Source: Ignavibacteriota bacterium (GTDB lineage Bacteria > Bacteroidota > Ignavibacteria > UBA10030 > UBA6906). From it: 64,000 nt of DNA. The notes below the pieces were generated by a model, which saw only the letters and a list, made by a program, of their open reading frames with translations, was not told the DNA's origin and searched no databases. Shown here in pieces: positions 49,041-58,756 of this stretch. Position 1 is the first letter of the stretch. Each line of letters opens with the position of its first letter. Both the position numbers and the translations under genes were made by a program. Location: positions 62,001 through 126,000 of the forward strand of contig JADJHP010000002.1 of assembly GCA_016707525.1 (NCBI GenBank), read 5' to 3'.

Positions 49041-49694
49041 TTAGTAAGCCCAGAGGAAATACAACGGCATGGCGGCGAACCCGAGCGGGACGAGCAGCCA
49101 GAACAGCATGCCGACGAACTCGATCAGGCGTTCATACCGGGAGTGCCGGAGACCGAAGGTCTGGAACGCTGACTGAAAGCCGTGCTTCAGATGATACGCG
49201 AGGAACCCAAGCGCGATGATGTAGAACGCATCGAGCCAGGGGTTCATGAACGCCTCGCGAACGATCTCGTACATCGGGCGTCCTGGAGTGATGAAGCGCG
49301 ACTGGACGAAGAACCCGTTGATGTGGATGACCAGGAAGATCCCCACGATCGTGCCTGTGGCCCACATGATCCGGGAGGAGAGGGTGCTGTTCTCGCCTGC
49401 CTTCGACACCTTGTACCTGACGGGCCGGGCGCGGCGGTTCATGATCCAGAGCCAGATCCCGATGAAGGCGTGGAGCAGGAATCCCGCGAACAGGACGATC
49501 TCCAGAGGCCGGACCAGGGGATAGGTCGCCATGAAATGGCCATACATCTCGAACTCCGCGCCGTTGTCCTGTTTGAACAGGAACAGATTGATGTACAGAT
49601 GGACGAGGAGGAAGCTGCACAGGAAGAGGCCCGACAATGCCATCAGCATTTTCCGGCCCACGGAGGACGAAAGGAACGCAACAGGTTTGCTCAT
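49041..49694 (-). CDS. sdhC: succinate dehydrogenase cytochrome b subunit
   Basis: A 217-residue, five-helix protein of the type B (di-haem b558) class used by Bacteroidota and Bacillus. Haem-ligand candidates are the His residues in FLLVHLYINLF, MYGHFMATY, FLLHAFIGIWLW, FLVIHINGFF and LAYHLKHGFQSAF. It anchors SdhAB and passes electrons to menaquinone. The single subunit replaces the SdhC/SdhD pair of proteobacteria. It is the first gene of the sdhCAB operon; the 159 bases upstream should hold the promoter. Confidence 0.93.
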   Translation of the reverse strand: MSKPVAFLSSSVGRKMLMALSGLFLCSFLLVHLYINLFLFKQDNGAEFEMYGHFMATYPLVRPLEIVLFAGFLLHAFIGIWLWIMNRRARPVRYKVSKAGENSTLSSRIMWATGTIVGIFLVIHINGFFVQSRFITPGRPMYEIVREAFMNPWLDAFYIIALGFLAYHLKHGFQSAFQTFGLRHSRYERLIEFVGMLFWLLVPLGFAAMPLYFLWAY

Positions 49695-49853
49695 AGAAAC
49701 CGCTCTCAGCTATGAGTGAATGCAAGGAACGTCGGTGAGGGTGAAGAACGGGAAAGACCTCAAGGAGATGCTGGACCGGTGGGACCGGCCTGCTTCACGC
49801 CGCATGACGTGAATCTACGAAACATCCTTTCCTAGTGCAACCACAAAGGTGCC

Positions 49854-50729
49854 TCAGCGTCCCTGCGGACGGATGAACCGCATGACCGAGATGCTGCTCC
49901 CGATCCAACCGAGGAGGCCACCGGCAACGACCACCGCGGCATAATACACATTCTCGATGCGCAGGAGTCCGGGAAGGTCCGGTGAAATGATCCGCACAGC
50001 ATAGGCAAGCAGGAGGTACAGGATCCCGGCCGCCAGCGCTCCGCCGAGGAGCCCCTGCATGATGCCTTCGAGCAGGAACGGCGTCCGGATGAACATGCGC
50101 GTGGCGCCGACGAGCTCCATCGTGCGGATGATCTGCCGTTTCGCCGAGATCGCGAGGCGGATCGTGTTGGAGACGAGCACGATCGCCGAGAGTCCGACGA
50201 GCACGCCCAGGCCGAGCGAGATATTGTGGACGATGCGCGCACGCTCGTCGATGATCTCGAGGAATTCCTTCCGGTATTTCACGCTCTCCACGCCCGTGAG
50301 GCTGGCGAGCCGGCGCTCCAGCCGTTCCGCATGGGCCGCCGTACGGTACCCATCCGCCAATCCGATCTTGTACGACGGCGGGAGGGGGTTGAAGTCCAGC
50401 ACGCTCATGATGTCTTCGCCGAATTCCTTCTTGAAGATCGCTGCGGCATCGGCTTTGGAGACGTACACGACGGACCCCACGCCGTCGATGCCGGTGATGA
50501 CCGCCCGCAGGCTATCGATGTCGTGGCGCGTGATGGGTTCTTCCAGGAATACTTCGAGTTCCACGCGGGCGCGTATCTCGTCGATGAAGCGTGTCGCGTG
50601 GATGGTCAGCACGGCGAACACGCCGAGGAGGAGGAGGGAGATCGCGATGGTGATGATCGACAGGAGGCTGGAGAGCTTCGTCCGGCGGAACCCCGACATG
50701 CTTTCGCGGAGCGTATAAGAAAGACTCAT
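49854..50729 (-). CDS. ftsX: cell division protein FtsX
   Basis: A 291-residue membrane protein with four helices. The FtsX layout is clear: short cytoplasmic start, helix one (SLLSIITIAISLLLLGVFAV), a periplasmic loop with RVELEVFLEEPI and VSKADAAAIFKKEFGED, and three C-terminal helices with TIRLAISAKRQIIRTMELVG, the loop that contacts FtsE. FtsEX links the divisome to peptidoglycan hydrolases. No ftsE gene is adjacent, as is common in Bacteroidota. It is followed upstream by two lipoprotein genes with a 12-base gap. Confidence 0.92.
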   Translation of the reverse strand: MSLSYTLRESMSGFRRTKLSSLLSIITIAISLLLLGVFAVLTIHATRFIDEIRARVELEVFLEEPITRHDIDSLRAVITGIDGVGSVVYVSKADAAAIFKKEFGEDIMSVLDFNPLPPSYKIGLADGYRTAAHAERLERRLASLTGVESVKYRKEFLEIIDERARIVHNISLGLGVLVGLSAIVLVSNTIRLAISAKRQIIRTMELVGATRMFIRTPFLLEGIMQGLLGGALAAGILYLLLAYAVRIISPDLPGLLRIENVYYAAVVVAGGLLGWIGSSISVMRFIRPQGR

Positions 50730-50741
50730 GCGTGCGCCTCC

Positions 50742-51227
50742 TCAGAAATTGGATTCATCGCGCCACCGGACGATACGCCAGGGATCCGTGACGCGGTTCC
50801 GCTGGAGTGTCAGGTTCGCCAGTCCATCGATGCGCTCGATGTCGCTTGGATTGAAGACGAGCGTGAGATTGAAGCTGCGGATCACGTTCACGTTCGTGGA
50901 TTCCGCGGAGGTGGAGATGATGTTGTTCCAGATGAGGTCCAGTTTCTGTGCATTCCGGAAGAGCCCGTAGGTGGACCGCATCTCGTCGTCACGCCCCCAG
51001 GTCACATCGATGCCGAGGTCGTAGTTCCGGTAGATGAACACGAAATCATGGGCCAGGAGCTGTCCGTACACGGTGGTATCCCGGAAGGTGTACGAGGCCT
51101 GGAAACACTGGAAGATCCCCTCGATCGTGTTCGGGTCGCATGTGGACTCCGCCGGTGAGAGGTCCCACCCCGGTGCGAACGGATTGATGCACGAGACGGC
51201 GGTCAGTCCGAGCATGATGACAAGCAA
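50742..51227 (-). CDS. lipoprotein, first of a paralogous pair
   Basis: About 161 residues. The N-terminus LVIMLGLTAVSC is a lipoprotein signal. The start is uncertain: TTG 51227 gives a short signal, the frame is open a little further up to a TGA, and no ribosome site stands out, so a small N-terminal indel is possible. The mature domain (LAHDFVFIYRNYD, WGRDDEMRSTYGLF, PWRIVRWRDE) shares its order and key positions with the next protein, 51333-51938, so they are paralogs, perhaps with an NTF2-like fold. Function unknown. Confidence 0.7.
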   Translation of the reverse strand: MLVIMLGLTAVSCINPFAPGWDLSPAESTCDPNTIEGIFQCFQASYTFRDTTVYGQLLAHDFVFIYRNYDLGIDVTWGRDDEMRSTYGLFRNAQKLDLIWNNIISTSAESTNVNVIRSFNLTLVFNPSDIERIDGLANLTLQRNRVTDPWRIVRWRDESNF

Positions 51228-51332
51228 CGATGATCTCGCGAGGCGTTTCCACGCTCTGCGTCAGGCGCCGGCGCCAATGCGTACACTACCTCTCCGTTTG
51301 GCGACGTAGCGCCCGGGCGAGAGGTAAGCGTG

Positions 51333-51938
51333 TCAGTTGCTGAACTTCCCTTTGAAGTCGCTCCACGACACGTCGTTCGTGGTCTTGAAGTCCACCCATC
51401 GCTGGATCGCCCAGAAGTTGCTCGCGTCTTCGCGGAAGGTGAATTGCAGGCTTCCCCGCGCAGTGCGGGGGAACGCTGCTTCATTGTGTTCGAACACCAG
51501 CACATAATCGTAGGCCGAGATCACCGAGTCCGACGTCACGGTCGTGGTCTTGAGCGTCAGGGTGAGCGAGGCATAGGCCTGCTGGCTGCTGCGCGCGATC
51601 AGGTTCTGAAAATACGACCGTTCATCGTCGAGGGACCAGAATGCCAGAGTGCCGCCGTAGGCGGCTGCCGCATCGGCGGATGGGATGAAGACGAAGGGCT
51701 GTGCGCCGCGGGCGGCATCGCTGAAGCAGCTGATGTAATTCGCCTGGTTCCGCTGGTCCACCGCGCTCTGGAGATTCGCGATCACAATCGCCGGCTCGGT
51801 GGGCGGGCGGTAGTTCAGCGACGATTGGCTCGGATCCTCCGGGTCGCGCGGTTCAAAGAGGCCGCATCCGGCCGTACCGGCAAGGAGCAGCAACGGAATG
51901 ATCGCAGAGATCCACGCACCGGGAAGGTGGCGTCTCAC
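51333..51938 (-). CDS. lipoprotein, second of a paralogous pair
   Basis: A 201-residue protein with signal ISAIIPLLLLAGTAGC (lipobox TAGC). The mature part has VIANLQSAVDQRNQANYISC, AQPFVFIPSAD, WSLDDERSYFQNLI, RGSLQFTFRED and NFWAIQRWVDF; the FVFI, W-x-DDE and W-x-I-x-RW positions match the neighbouring lipoprotein. Its start overlaps the recR stop by 4 bases. An NTF2-like or immunity-type fold is possible, but the function is unknown. The pair sits between recR and ftsX. Confidence 0.8.
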   Translation of the reverse strand: MRRHLPGAWISAIIPLLLLAGTAGCGLFEPRDPEDPSQSSLNYRPPTEPAIVIANLQSAVDQRNQANYISCFSDAARGAQPFVFIPSADAAAAYGGTLAFWSLDDERSYFQNLIARSSQQAYASLTLTLKTTTVTSDSVISAYDYVLVFEHNEAAFPRTARGSLQFTFREDASNFWAIQRWVDFKTTNDVSWSDFKGKFSN

Positions 51939-52531
51939 AGGGTGATCCTTCCTTCGAGTGCCCGCGACAGCGTTGCTTCGTCCGTGAATTCCAGGTTGCC
52001 GCCGACGGGGAGTCCGCGTGCGAGGCGCGATACCTGGACACCGAGCGGTTTGAGCAGCCGGGTCAGGTACATGGTCGTGGCTTCGCCCTCCACGTTGGGG
52101 TTCAGTGCGAGGATCACTTCGGTGACCTCGCCCGGGAGCCGTTTCAGGAGTTCGCCGACCTTCAATTCTTCCGGCCCGATGCCGTCCAGCGGGGAGAGTG
52201 CGCCGCCGAGGACGTGATAGAGACCCTTGAAATCATTGGTCTTTTCGAGTGCGAGCACATCGCTGGGTTCTTCCACGACGCAGATGATACCGGGGTCACG
52301 TTTCGGGCTGGAGCAGATCACGCAGGGGTCGGTCTCGGTGATGTTGGAGCAGACCGAGCACCAGCTGATCCTGTCCTTCACGTTCACGAGTGCGCGTGCC
52401 ATCTTGACCACGTCTTCCCGGGGCTGCTTGAGAATGTGCAGGGCGAGGCGGAGGGCGGTCTTCCGGCCGATGCCAGGGAGTCCGGCAAATTCTTCGACGA
52501 GTTGCTGGAGAGCTTCAGACGTATAGATCAT
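51935..52531 (-). CDS. recR: recombination protein RecR
   Basis: A 198-residue DNA-binding ring protein of the RecFOR repair pathway. It has the N-terminal helix-hairpin-helix (FAGLPGIGRKTALRLALHIL), the C4 zinc finger (CSVCSNITETDPCVIC), the Toprim domain (IICVVEEPSDVLALEKT) and the C-terminal RLARGLPVGGNLEFTDEAT. The start is ATG 52531 (MIYTSEALQQL), the family N-terminus; the longer frame to 52609 is spacer. It follows ybaB, the usual partner in many bacteria. Confidence 0.95.
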   Translation of the reverse strand: MIYTSEALQQLVEEFAGLPGIGRKTALRLALHILKQPREDVVKMARALVNVKDRISWCSVCSNITETDPCVICSSPKRDPGIICVVEEPSDVLALEKTNDFKGLYHVLGGALSPLDGIGPEELKVGELLKRLPGEVTEVILALNPNVEGEATTMYLTRLLKPLGVQVSRLARGLPVGGNLEFTDEATLSRALEGRITL

Positions 52532-52578
52532 TATGTATCGAGGTTGATGGCTCTTGAGACCAAGAGAAGGACGAAGAA

Positions 52579-52623
52579 CGCCGGGCTGAAGCCCCGGTTC
52601 TCTCAGCAAAGGCGCTCAGCGCC
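52579..52623. repeat. intergenic inverted repeats between ybaB and recR
   Basis: Two adjacent hairpins: CCGGGCT with AGCCCCGG (52581-52597), and the perfect palindrome GGCGCTCAGCGCC (52611-52623). A partial copy, AAGGCGCTCAAC, follows at about 52643. They fill part of the 243-base gap between ybaB and recR and resemble dispersed REP-like sequences. Confidence 0.5.
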
Positions 52624-52774
52624 AGACAACGTGTTTCTCTAAAGGCGCTCAACGAACATGCAGATACAGGGGCACGAACACAGCACACTGGCGCCCTTAC
52701 GAGAGGGGCTGCTCTTTTGGAAAAGAGCCAATGAACTGCGCCTTAGCGCCCTGGCGAGAGGTAGAGGTCTCTTC

Positions 52775-53114
52775 TCAGAGGCCGGGGAGGTTCAGTCCGG
52801 GGATATTCGGCATCATCCCATTCGTGACCTTCGCCATCTCACTGGCGGCGAGCTGCTGCGATTCCTCAAGGGCTTTGTTGACGGCGGCCAGGACCAGGTC
52901 TTCGAGCATCTCCTTGTCATCCGGGACGACCACTTCCTTCTCTATTGATAGGGCAGTCAACCGCTGCTTGCCGTTGGCTGTGGCCTTGACCATACCCTCC
53001 GCCCGCCTCGCCGACCACCGTCTTGTGTTCCAGTTCCTCCTGCACCTGTGCCATCTTCTCCTGCATCTTCTGGATCTGCTTCATCATCCCCGCCATGTTC
53101 GGAAGGCCTGCCAT
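52775..53114 (-). CDS. YbaB/EbfC nucleoid-associated protein, frameshifted
   Basis: Starts at ATG 53114 behind GAGGAG. Frame one gives NMAGMMKQIQKMQEKMAQV and KTVVGEAGGG; the family continuation GMVKATANGKQRLTALSI and the C-terminal MMPNIPGLNLPGL are in another frame. Deleting one G of GGG near 53000 restores a 113-residue protein, the normal length. YbaB dimers bind DNA and are encoded beside recR in most bacteria. Because the break is a single base in a G-run of a conserved gene, consensus error is the likely cause. Confidence 0.85.
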
Positions 53115-53236
53115 ACTGCTCCTCAAGAGGTGAAAGTGTGGAAAAATATACCGGAAACAGGGGGGAAAGTCAAATTTGACTTTCGGGGGAAAAACCGTTA
53201 GATTTTCTTTCCCGTCGTGGTACCTCCCGGCGGGGT

Positions 53237-54103
53237 TTGGTCATTTTATCGGGAGAACTATTTCCATTGGCACGAGGTCCGCGGGAAGCGAGCGGCGCCG
53301 ATCTGCGTGAACAGGTACGACTACGCGCAGCGGGAGAGATCCCGAAGCACATCGCCGTCATCATGGACGGGAACGGGCGCTGGGCGAAACAGCGCGGCCT
53401 GCCCCGCATCGCCGGTCACCGCGAAGGCGTCGAGTCTGTGCGGGACTGCGTCGAGGCCTGCGGCCAGCTGGGAGTACAGTATCTCACGCTCTACGCCTTC
53501 TCGACGGAGAATTGGAAACGCCCGCAGGATGAGGTTTCGCTGCTCATGCGGTTGTTGCTGACCGCATTGCGCGATGAGACCGATCGGTTGCACCGTAATA
53601 ATGTGCGGTTGCGGACGATCGGCGACAGCGAGGCGATGCCGAGGGAGGTTCAGGCGGAATTGGATGATGCCGTGCAACGGACGGCACAGAACACGGGTCT
53701 AACCCTTACCCTGGCCTTGAGCTACAGCGGCCGGTGGGAGATCACGCAGGCGGTTCGCGCCATCGCGCGCGAAGTTCAGGCAGGCTCCGTCCGCCCGGAT
53801 GAGATCACCGAACAAAGCATCACCCGCTATCTCGCGACAGCGGACACCCCGGACCCGGACCTGTTGATCCGGACCAGCGGCGAGTTGCGGTTGAGCAACT
53901 TCCTCCTCTGGCAACTCGCGTACACCGAACTCTACATAACACCCGGATACTGGCCGGTCTTCCGAAGAAATGATCTTTACGCAGCGATCGATGCCTACCA
54001 GAACCGTGAACGCCGGTTCGGTATGGTCAGCGAACAAGTGCAGGATCCTCAGAACCAGGACCCGGCCATCAAACGAATCCTCAAGAGCGTTGCAGGGCCG
54101 TGA
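53237..54103 (+). CDS. uppS: undecaprenyl diphosphate synthase
   Basis: A cis-prenyltransferase of about 250-288 residues that makes the C55 lipid carrier for cell-wall and glycan synthesis. Signature segments are HIAVIMDGNGRWAKQRGLPR (catalytic Asp), GVESVRDCVEACGQLG, LYAFSTENWKRP and DLLIRTSGELRLSNFLLWQL. The true start is uncertain: TTG 53237 extends a non-conserved 38-residue leader, and TTG 53267 is another option; conserved sequence begins near codon 34. It opens the envelope cluster; bamA starts two bases after its stop. Confidence 0.92.
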   Translation: MVILSGELFPLARGPREASGADLREQVRLRAAGEIPKHIAVIMDGNGRWAKQRGLPRIAGHREGVESVRDCVEACGQLGVQYLTLYAFSTENWKRPQDEVSLLMRLLLTALRDETDRLHRNNVRLRTIGDSEAMPREVQAELDDAVQRTAQNTGLTLTLALSYSGRWEITQAVRAIAREVQAGSVRPDEITEQSITRYLATADTPDPDLLIRTSGELRLSNFLLWQLAYTELYITPGYWPVFRRNDLYAAIDAYQNRERRFGMVSEQVQDPQNQDPAIKRILKSVAGP

Positions 54104-54104
54104 T

Positions 54105-56476
54105 ATGATGAAGCGTGTGCTGGTGCTGTTGGTTGCCGGAATCCTTCTGTCCGCTCCGCTCCACGTGTTTGCTCAACAAGCCCCCTCCCGGGAAGTGCTC
54201 AAGGTCCTCGGTATCTCCGTGGAAGGGAATACCTTTGCCGACCCTGCAGCCATCATTGCGAACTCCGGGCTGAAGGTCGGGGATGAGATCGCTGTGCCCG
54301 GCGACCAGGCCGGTGCGGCGGTGCGCAAACTGTGGTCCCTCCACCTGTTCGAGACCGTCGACATCGCCATCGACCGGCGCATGGGGGATGGCGTGTATCT
54401 CCTCATCACGGTCAAGGAGTTCCCGCGGTTCGACAAGCTCATTGTCGAAGGGAATGATGAGCTCGACAATGATGACATCAACAAAGCGATCACGCTCATC
54501 CGCGGACAGGTCCTTTCGCCGCACGAGCTGAAGAAGATCGAGCGTGATGTCCTCAAGCTGTATGAGAAGGAAGGGTATCTGCTGGCACAGGTCACCGTGA
54601 CCGCAGCGCGGTCCGACTCGAATTCGTCGCGTCAGACCGTCTCTCTGCATGTCGTGGAAGGTTCTGAGGTCCAGGTCGAGAGCATCGCGTTCGAAGGCAA
54701 TCGGGCCTTCGAGGCCGCGAAATTGCAGGGTGCCATGGATGAGACCTCCGAGCGGCGGTGGTGGAAATTCTGGTCCTCGGCCAAATTCGACCGCAAGAAA
54801 TACGACGAAGACAAGGCGAAGGTCATCGCGTTCTACCGGAAGAACGGTTATCGTGATGCGCAGATCCTTTCGGATTCCCTGTGGTACGGGCCCGACAAGG
54901 AGACGATGTACATCCTGATGCGCGTGCATGAGGGGCCGCAGTATCATATCCGCACGATCACCTGGGAAGGCAATACGGTCTATCCGGACTGGGTGTTGAA
55001 CGAGCGCCTGCAGATCCTCCCCGGCGAAGTGTACAATTCCGAGCGGTTCGAACAGAACCTTCGCGGCAATGAGGAACAGTCGGACGTTGCGGCGCTCTAC
55101 CTGGACAACGGCTATCTCCGCTTCAATCTCGATCCGAAGGAGACCCGGGTCGGCGAAGACAGCGTCGATATCGCGATCAACGTGTACGAGATGAATCAGT
55201 TCAAGATCGGACACGTCAGCATCAAAGGGAACACGAAGACCCAGGAGAAGGTCATCCGGCGCGAGCTCTACAGCCGTCCGGGTGATTACTTCAGCCGTTC
55301 CGCGATCGTGCGCAGCATCCGCCAGCTTGCCCAGCTCAATTATTTCAATCCAGAGAAGATCAAACCGGATTATCAGCTGACGGATGACCGGAGCGTGGAC
55401 CTGACTTTGAGGTCGAAGAAAAATCGAGCGACAACATCAATGCCTCGGTCGGGTACAGCGGCTACTACGGCGTGACCGGCGCGCTCGGGTTCACCATCAA
55501 CAACTTCTCGATCCGCGAACCGTTCTCGGGCGGCGCGGGGCAGGTCCTGAATTTTGAATGGATGTTCGGCGAGGGGTCGCGGTACCGGACCTTCACCCTG
55601 GGCTTCACCGAGCCGTGGTTGTTCGACACCTCGACGTTGCTCGGCGTGACCCTGTTCGATTCGCGACAGATCTACACGTTCGACTACGAGCGGACGGGCG
55701 GGTCCGTCCGCGTCGGCCGCCGGTTCAAGTGGCCTGACGATTACTTCCGTGGCGACTGGATGATCGATGCGCAGGTGAACAATGTGCGCGACGGCCTCGG
55801 CATCTACCGTGAAGGGAAGTCGACCCAGGTCAGCCTCACGCAGGTGATCTCGCGCAACAGCATCGACAACCCGATCTTCCCGACATCGGGATCCAGCGTG
55901 TCGTTCTCGGTCCAGATGTCCGGCGGGCCGCTGCTCCCCGGGAATTTGAATTTCCACAAGTGGCTCTTCTCGTCGGAATGGTATCTGCCGCTCTTCGGTT
56001 CGCAGAAGCTGGCGCTGTATCTTTCGTCGACCTACGGGTACATCGGGTCGTTCTCGGGTGACGACTATGTGCAGCCGGTGGACCTCTTCTTCATGGGGGG
56101 GACCGGCCTCGGCTACATCTCCACCACGCCGTTGCGCGGGTACGATGACCAGTCCGTGGGACCCCGGAACTCGAACACCGACATCGTGGGTGGCAAGGCG
56201 ATGGCGAAGCAGACCCTGGAGATGCGCTATGCGGTGTCCATCAACCCGATCCCGATCTACCTCGTCTCGTTCCTCGAGGGCGGTAATGTGTACGAGAGTC
56301 TGGCGCGTGCCGACTTCTTCGATCTGAAGCGGTCTGCCGGTGTCGGCGCCCGCATCACGATCAATCCGATCGGCATGATCGGTTTTGATTATGGCTATGG
56401 CTTTGATGATGTGAATCCGCGCGACGGCAAGCCCGACGGGTGGAAGTTTCATTTTGTCTTCGGGCGCGGGTTCTAG
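54105..56476 (+). CDS. bamA: outer-membrane assembly factor BamA, frameshifted
   Basis: About 790 residues. Signal peptide (VLVLLVAGILLSAPLHVFAQ), then five POTRA domains (for example RFDKLIVEGNDELDNDDINK, IRTITWEGNTVYPDW, FKIGHVSIKGNTKTQEKVI), then a 16-strand barrel ending in WKFHFVFGRGF. Near 55405 one T is missing in ACTTTGAG: adding it reads TFEVEEKSSDNINASVGYSG and joins POTRA 5 to the barrel. BamA inserts outer-membrane proteins and is essential, so an assembly error is more likely than a real break. ATG 54105 or 54108 begins translation. It is followed by two ompH genes. Confidence 0.92.
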
Positions 56477-56535
56477 CAGCGTCCGGCATGGGTGTATCGT
56501 ACCTGATCCCTTCATTCAATCACTGTGAGGCAGTA

Positions 56536-57069
56536 ATGAAAACTCGGATGTTCCTTCTCACCATCGCACTCTCGGCCCTGATGCTTGTTCCCGCGGCCTT
56601 CGCCCAGCAGCAGAAGATCGGCTACGTGAACTCGACGAAGATCTTCCAGGAACTTCCGGCGGCACAGGATGCCCAGCGCCGCATCGATGCGCTCGGCAAG
56701 CCGATCCAGGATTCGCTCGAGACCATGCAGCGTGAACTCCAGGCGCGCTACGAAGACTATCAGAAGCGCGAAGCGCTCCTCAACGAGGCCGCGAAGAAGG
56801 CCGAACAGCAGAAGCTGATCGATCTCGAACGCCGCATGAATGAGTACCGCCAGCTGAAGCTGGGGAACGATGGCGAACTCGCCCGCGAGACCGAGAAGCT
56901 GCTCGCACCGCTGCGCGACCGCATCCGGGGCGCCATCACCACGGTGGCGAAGGAAGAGAAGTACAGCTTCGTGTTCGACAAGACGGAATCGATCCAGATC
57001 CTGCTCTACGGCGATCCGGCACACGACATCACGTTCAAGGTCATCGATCGGCTGAAGCGCGGTAAGTGA
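56536..57069 (+). CDS. OmpH/Skp-family periplasmic chaperone, first copy
   Basis: A 177-residue protein with a signal peptide (MFLLTIALSALMLVPAAFAQ). The mature part starts QKIGYVNSTKIFQELPAAQD, the OmpH hallmark, then a long coiled-coil arm (about residues 55-125, heptads of Leu/Ala/Glu), and returns with YSFVFDKTESIQILLYGDP. Skp-like trimers hold unfolded outer-membrane proteins on the way to BamA, encoded immediately upstream. The start ATG 56536 follows GAGG. Confidence 0.92.
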   Translation: MKTRMFLLTIALSALMLVPAAFAQQQKIGYVNSTKIFQELPAAQDAQRRIDALGKPIQDSLETMQRELQARYEDYQKREALLNEAAKKAEQQKLIDLERRMNEYRQLKLGNDGELARETEKLLAPLRDRIRGAITTVAKEEKYSFVFDKTESIQILLYGDPAHDITFKVIDRLKRGK

Positions 57070-57103
57070 TCTGTCCTTGCGGACCACAGAGGGAGATGGC
57101 ACT

Positions 57104-57622
57104 ATGAAGCGGATCATCCTGGTTCTCGTCCTCGTGCTGGCCGCGGCCGCGGCGCACGCCCAGTCCAAGATCGGCCACATCAACTCCGAGGCCATCATGC
57201 AGGCCCTCCCCGAGGCCATCGATGCGCAGAAGTCGCTGGACGCGCTCGTGGCACAGTGGGAGGCCGAGCTGCAGAAGATGCAGGCGGAATGGAAACGGAA
57301 GTTCGACGACTACGACAAGAAGAAGCTGATCCTCACCGACCAGGTGCGGGCTGATGCTGAAAAGGAACTGCGGGACCTGGATCAGGCCATCGCCGACTAC
57401 CGCACGAAGAAGTTCGGCCAGAACGGCGAGCTTTTTCAGAAGCAGAACGAGGTGATGAAACCCATTCAGAACAAGATCTTCAAAGTGCTGGAGGAGATCG
57501 CGCGCGACGATGGGTACGATTACATCTTCGACCGGAGCGGCGAGATCCTGCTGCTGTACGCGAACGACAAGCGCGACCTGACCTCGCTGGTGATCTCACG
57601 GATGCAGTCGTTCGGTAAATGA
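57104..57622 (+). CDS. OmpH/Skp-family periplasmic chaperone, second copy
   Basis: A 172-residue paralog of the preceding gene. Signal peptide (IILVLVLVLAAAAAHAQ), then SKIGHINSEAIMQALPEAID, a coiled-coil arm (LQKMQAEWKRKFDDYDKKK and following) and YDYIFDRSGEILLLYANDK. GGGAG precedes ATG 57104. Tandem ompH genes between bamA and lpxD are typical of Bacteroidota. The two copies may form mixed trimers or serve different clients; nothing here decides. Confidence 0.92.
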   Translation: MKRIILVLVLVLAAAAAHAQSKIGHINSEAIMQALPEAIDAQKSLDALVAQWEAELQKMQAEWKRKFDDYDKKKLILTDQVRADAEKELRDLDQAIADYRTKKFGQNGELFQKQNEVMKPIQNKIFKVLEEIARDDGYDYIFDRSGEILLLYANDKRDLTSLVISRMQSFGK

Positions 57623-57635
57623 CCGGAGGACCTCC

Positions 57636-58700
57636 ATGACCATCAGCGAGATCGCGGCACTGCTGGGTGCAACGGTAGAGGGTGACGGCACCGTTGAGAT
57701 CCGGCGTGTGGCAAAGATCGAGGAGGCGGGGACGGGCGACCTGACGTTCCTTGCCAATCCGAAGTATGCGAAGTACCTCGGGCTCACCCGCGCCAGCGCG
57801 GTCATCGTCGGCACCGGTATGGCGGTGGAAGACCGCCCGGCCGATGCACCACCGCTGACGCTCCTGAGGGTCAGTGACCCGTACGTGGGATTCGTCCGGG
57901 TCCTTGCCCGGTTCAATCCTCCCCAGCCTCCCGTTCCCCCGGGGGTCCACCCGACAGCGGTCATCGCATCATCGGCACGTCTCGGTGCCGATGTGCGTAT
58001 CGGAGCCCATGCGGTGGTCGGCGAACGCGTCGTGATCGGCGAGCGGAGCATCGTGGCACCGTGTACCGTGCTCGGCGACGGCGTGCGGATCGGAGACGAT
58101 TGTCTGCTGTACGCGAATGTCTCCGTGCGCGAAGGGTGCATCATCGGCAACCGTTGCATCGTCCAGCCCGGCGCGGTGATCGGCAGCGACGGATTTGGCT
58201 TTGCCCCGAAGCCGGACGGCTCCTACGAGAAGATCCCGCAGATGGGGATCGTGGTGCTCGAGGACGACGTCGAGATCGGGGCGTGTACGACCATCGACCG
58301 GGCGACGCTCGGCGAGACCCGGATCAAGAAGGGTGTCAAGCTCGACAACCTCATCCAGGTCGCCCATAACGTCGTCATCGGCGAGAATACCGTGATGGCC
58401 GCCCAGAGCGGCATCTCGGGCAGCACCAAGCTCGGCAAGAACATGATGGTCGCCGGGCAGGTCGGCTTCACCGGCCACATCGAGATCGCGGACGGCGTGA
58501 AGGTCGGCGCCCAGTCCGGTGTCCACCGCGCGCTGACCAAACCCGGCGCCACCTATTTCGGCACGCCTGCCTACCCGCAGCGCGAAGCCATGCGGATCTA
58601 CGGTTCCTTCCCGCAGTTGCCCGACCTGCTGGCAACGGTGCGGGATCTCCAGAAGCGTCTGGAGAAGCTGGAACCGCCGACCCCTGACCCCGGCGCCTGA
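57636..58700 (+). CDS. lpxD: UDP-3-O-acyl-glucosamine N-acyltransferase
   Basis: A 354-residue trimeric left-handed beta-helix enzyme that adds the second acyl chain to UDP-3-O-acyl-glucosamine in lipid A synthesis. The N-terminal uridine-binding domain (KIEEAGTGDLTFLANPKYAK) precedes hexapeptide repeats (for example IGAHAVVGERVVIGERSIV). The catalytic His is expected in NLIQVAHNVVIGENTVMAAQ, with GQVGFTGHIEIADGVKVGAQ downstream. The C-terminal coiled coil is short. It begins 13 bases after ompH and precedes lpxC-fabZ. Confidence 0.95.
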   Translation: MTISEIAALLGATVEGDGTVEIRRVAKIEEAGTGDLTFLANPKYAKYLGLTRASAVIVGTGMAVEDRPADAPPLTLLRVSDPYVGFVRVLARFNPPQPPVPPGVHPTAVIASSARLGADVRIGAHAVVGERVVIGERSIVAPCTVLGDGVRIGDDCLLYANVSVREGCIIGNRCIVQPGAVIGSDGFGFAPKPDGSYEKIPQMGIVVLEDDVEIGACTTIDRATLGETRIKKGVKLDNLIQVAHNVVIGENTVMAAQSGISGSTKLGKNMMVAGQVGFTGHIEIADGVKVGAQSGVHRALTKPGATYFGTPAYPQREAMRIYGSFPQLPDLLATVRDLQKRLEKLEPPTPDPGA

Positions 58701-58756
58701 TCCAGGTACCGGGTCGTTTGTAGAATTCCAACTCCAACTCAACACCACCGGACCCT

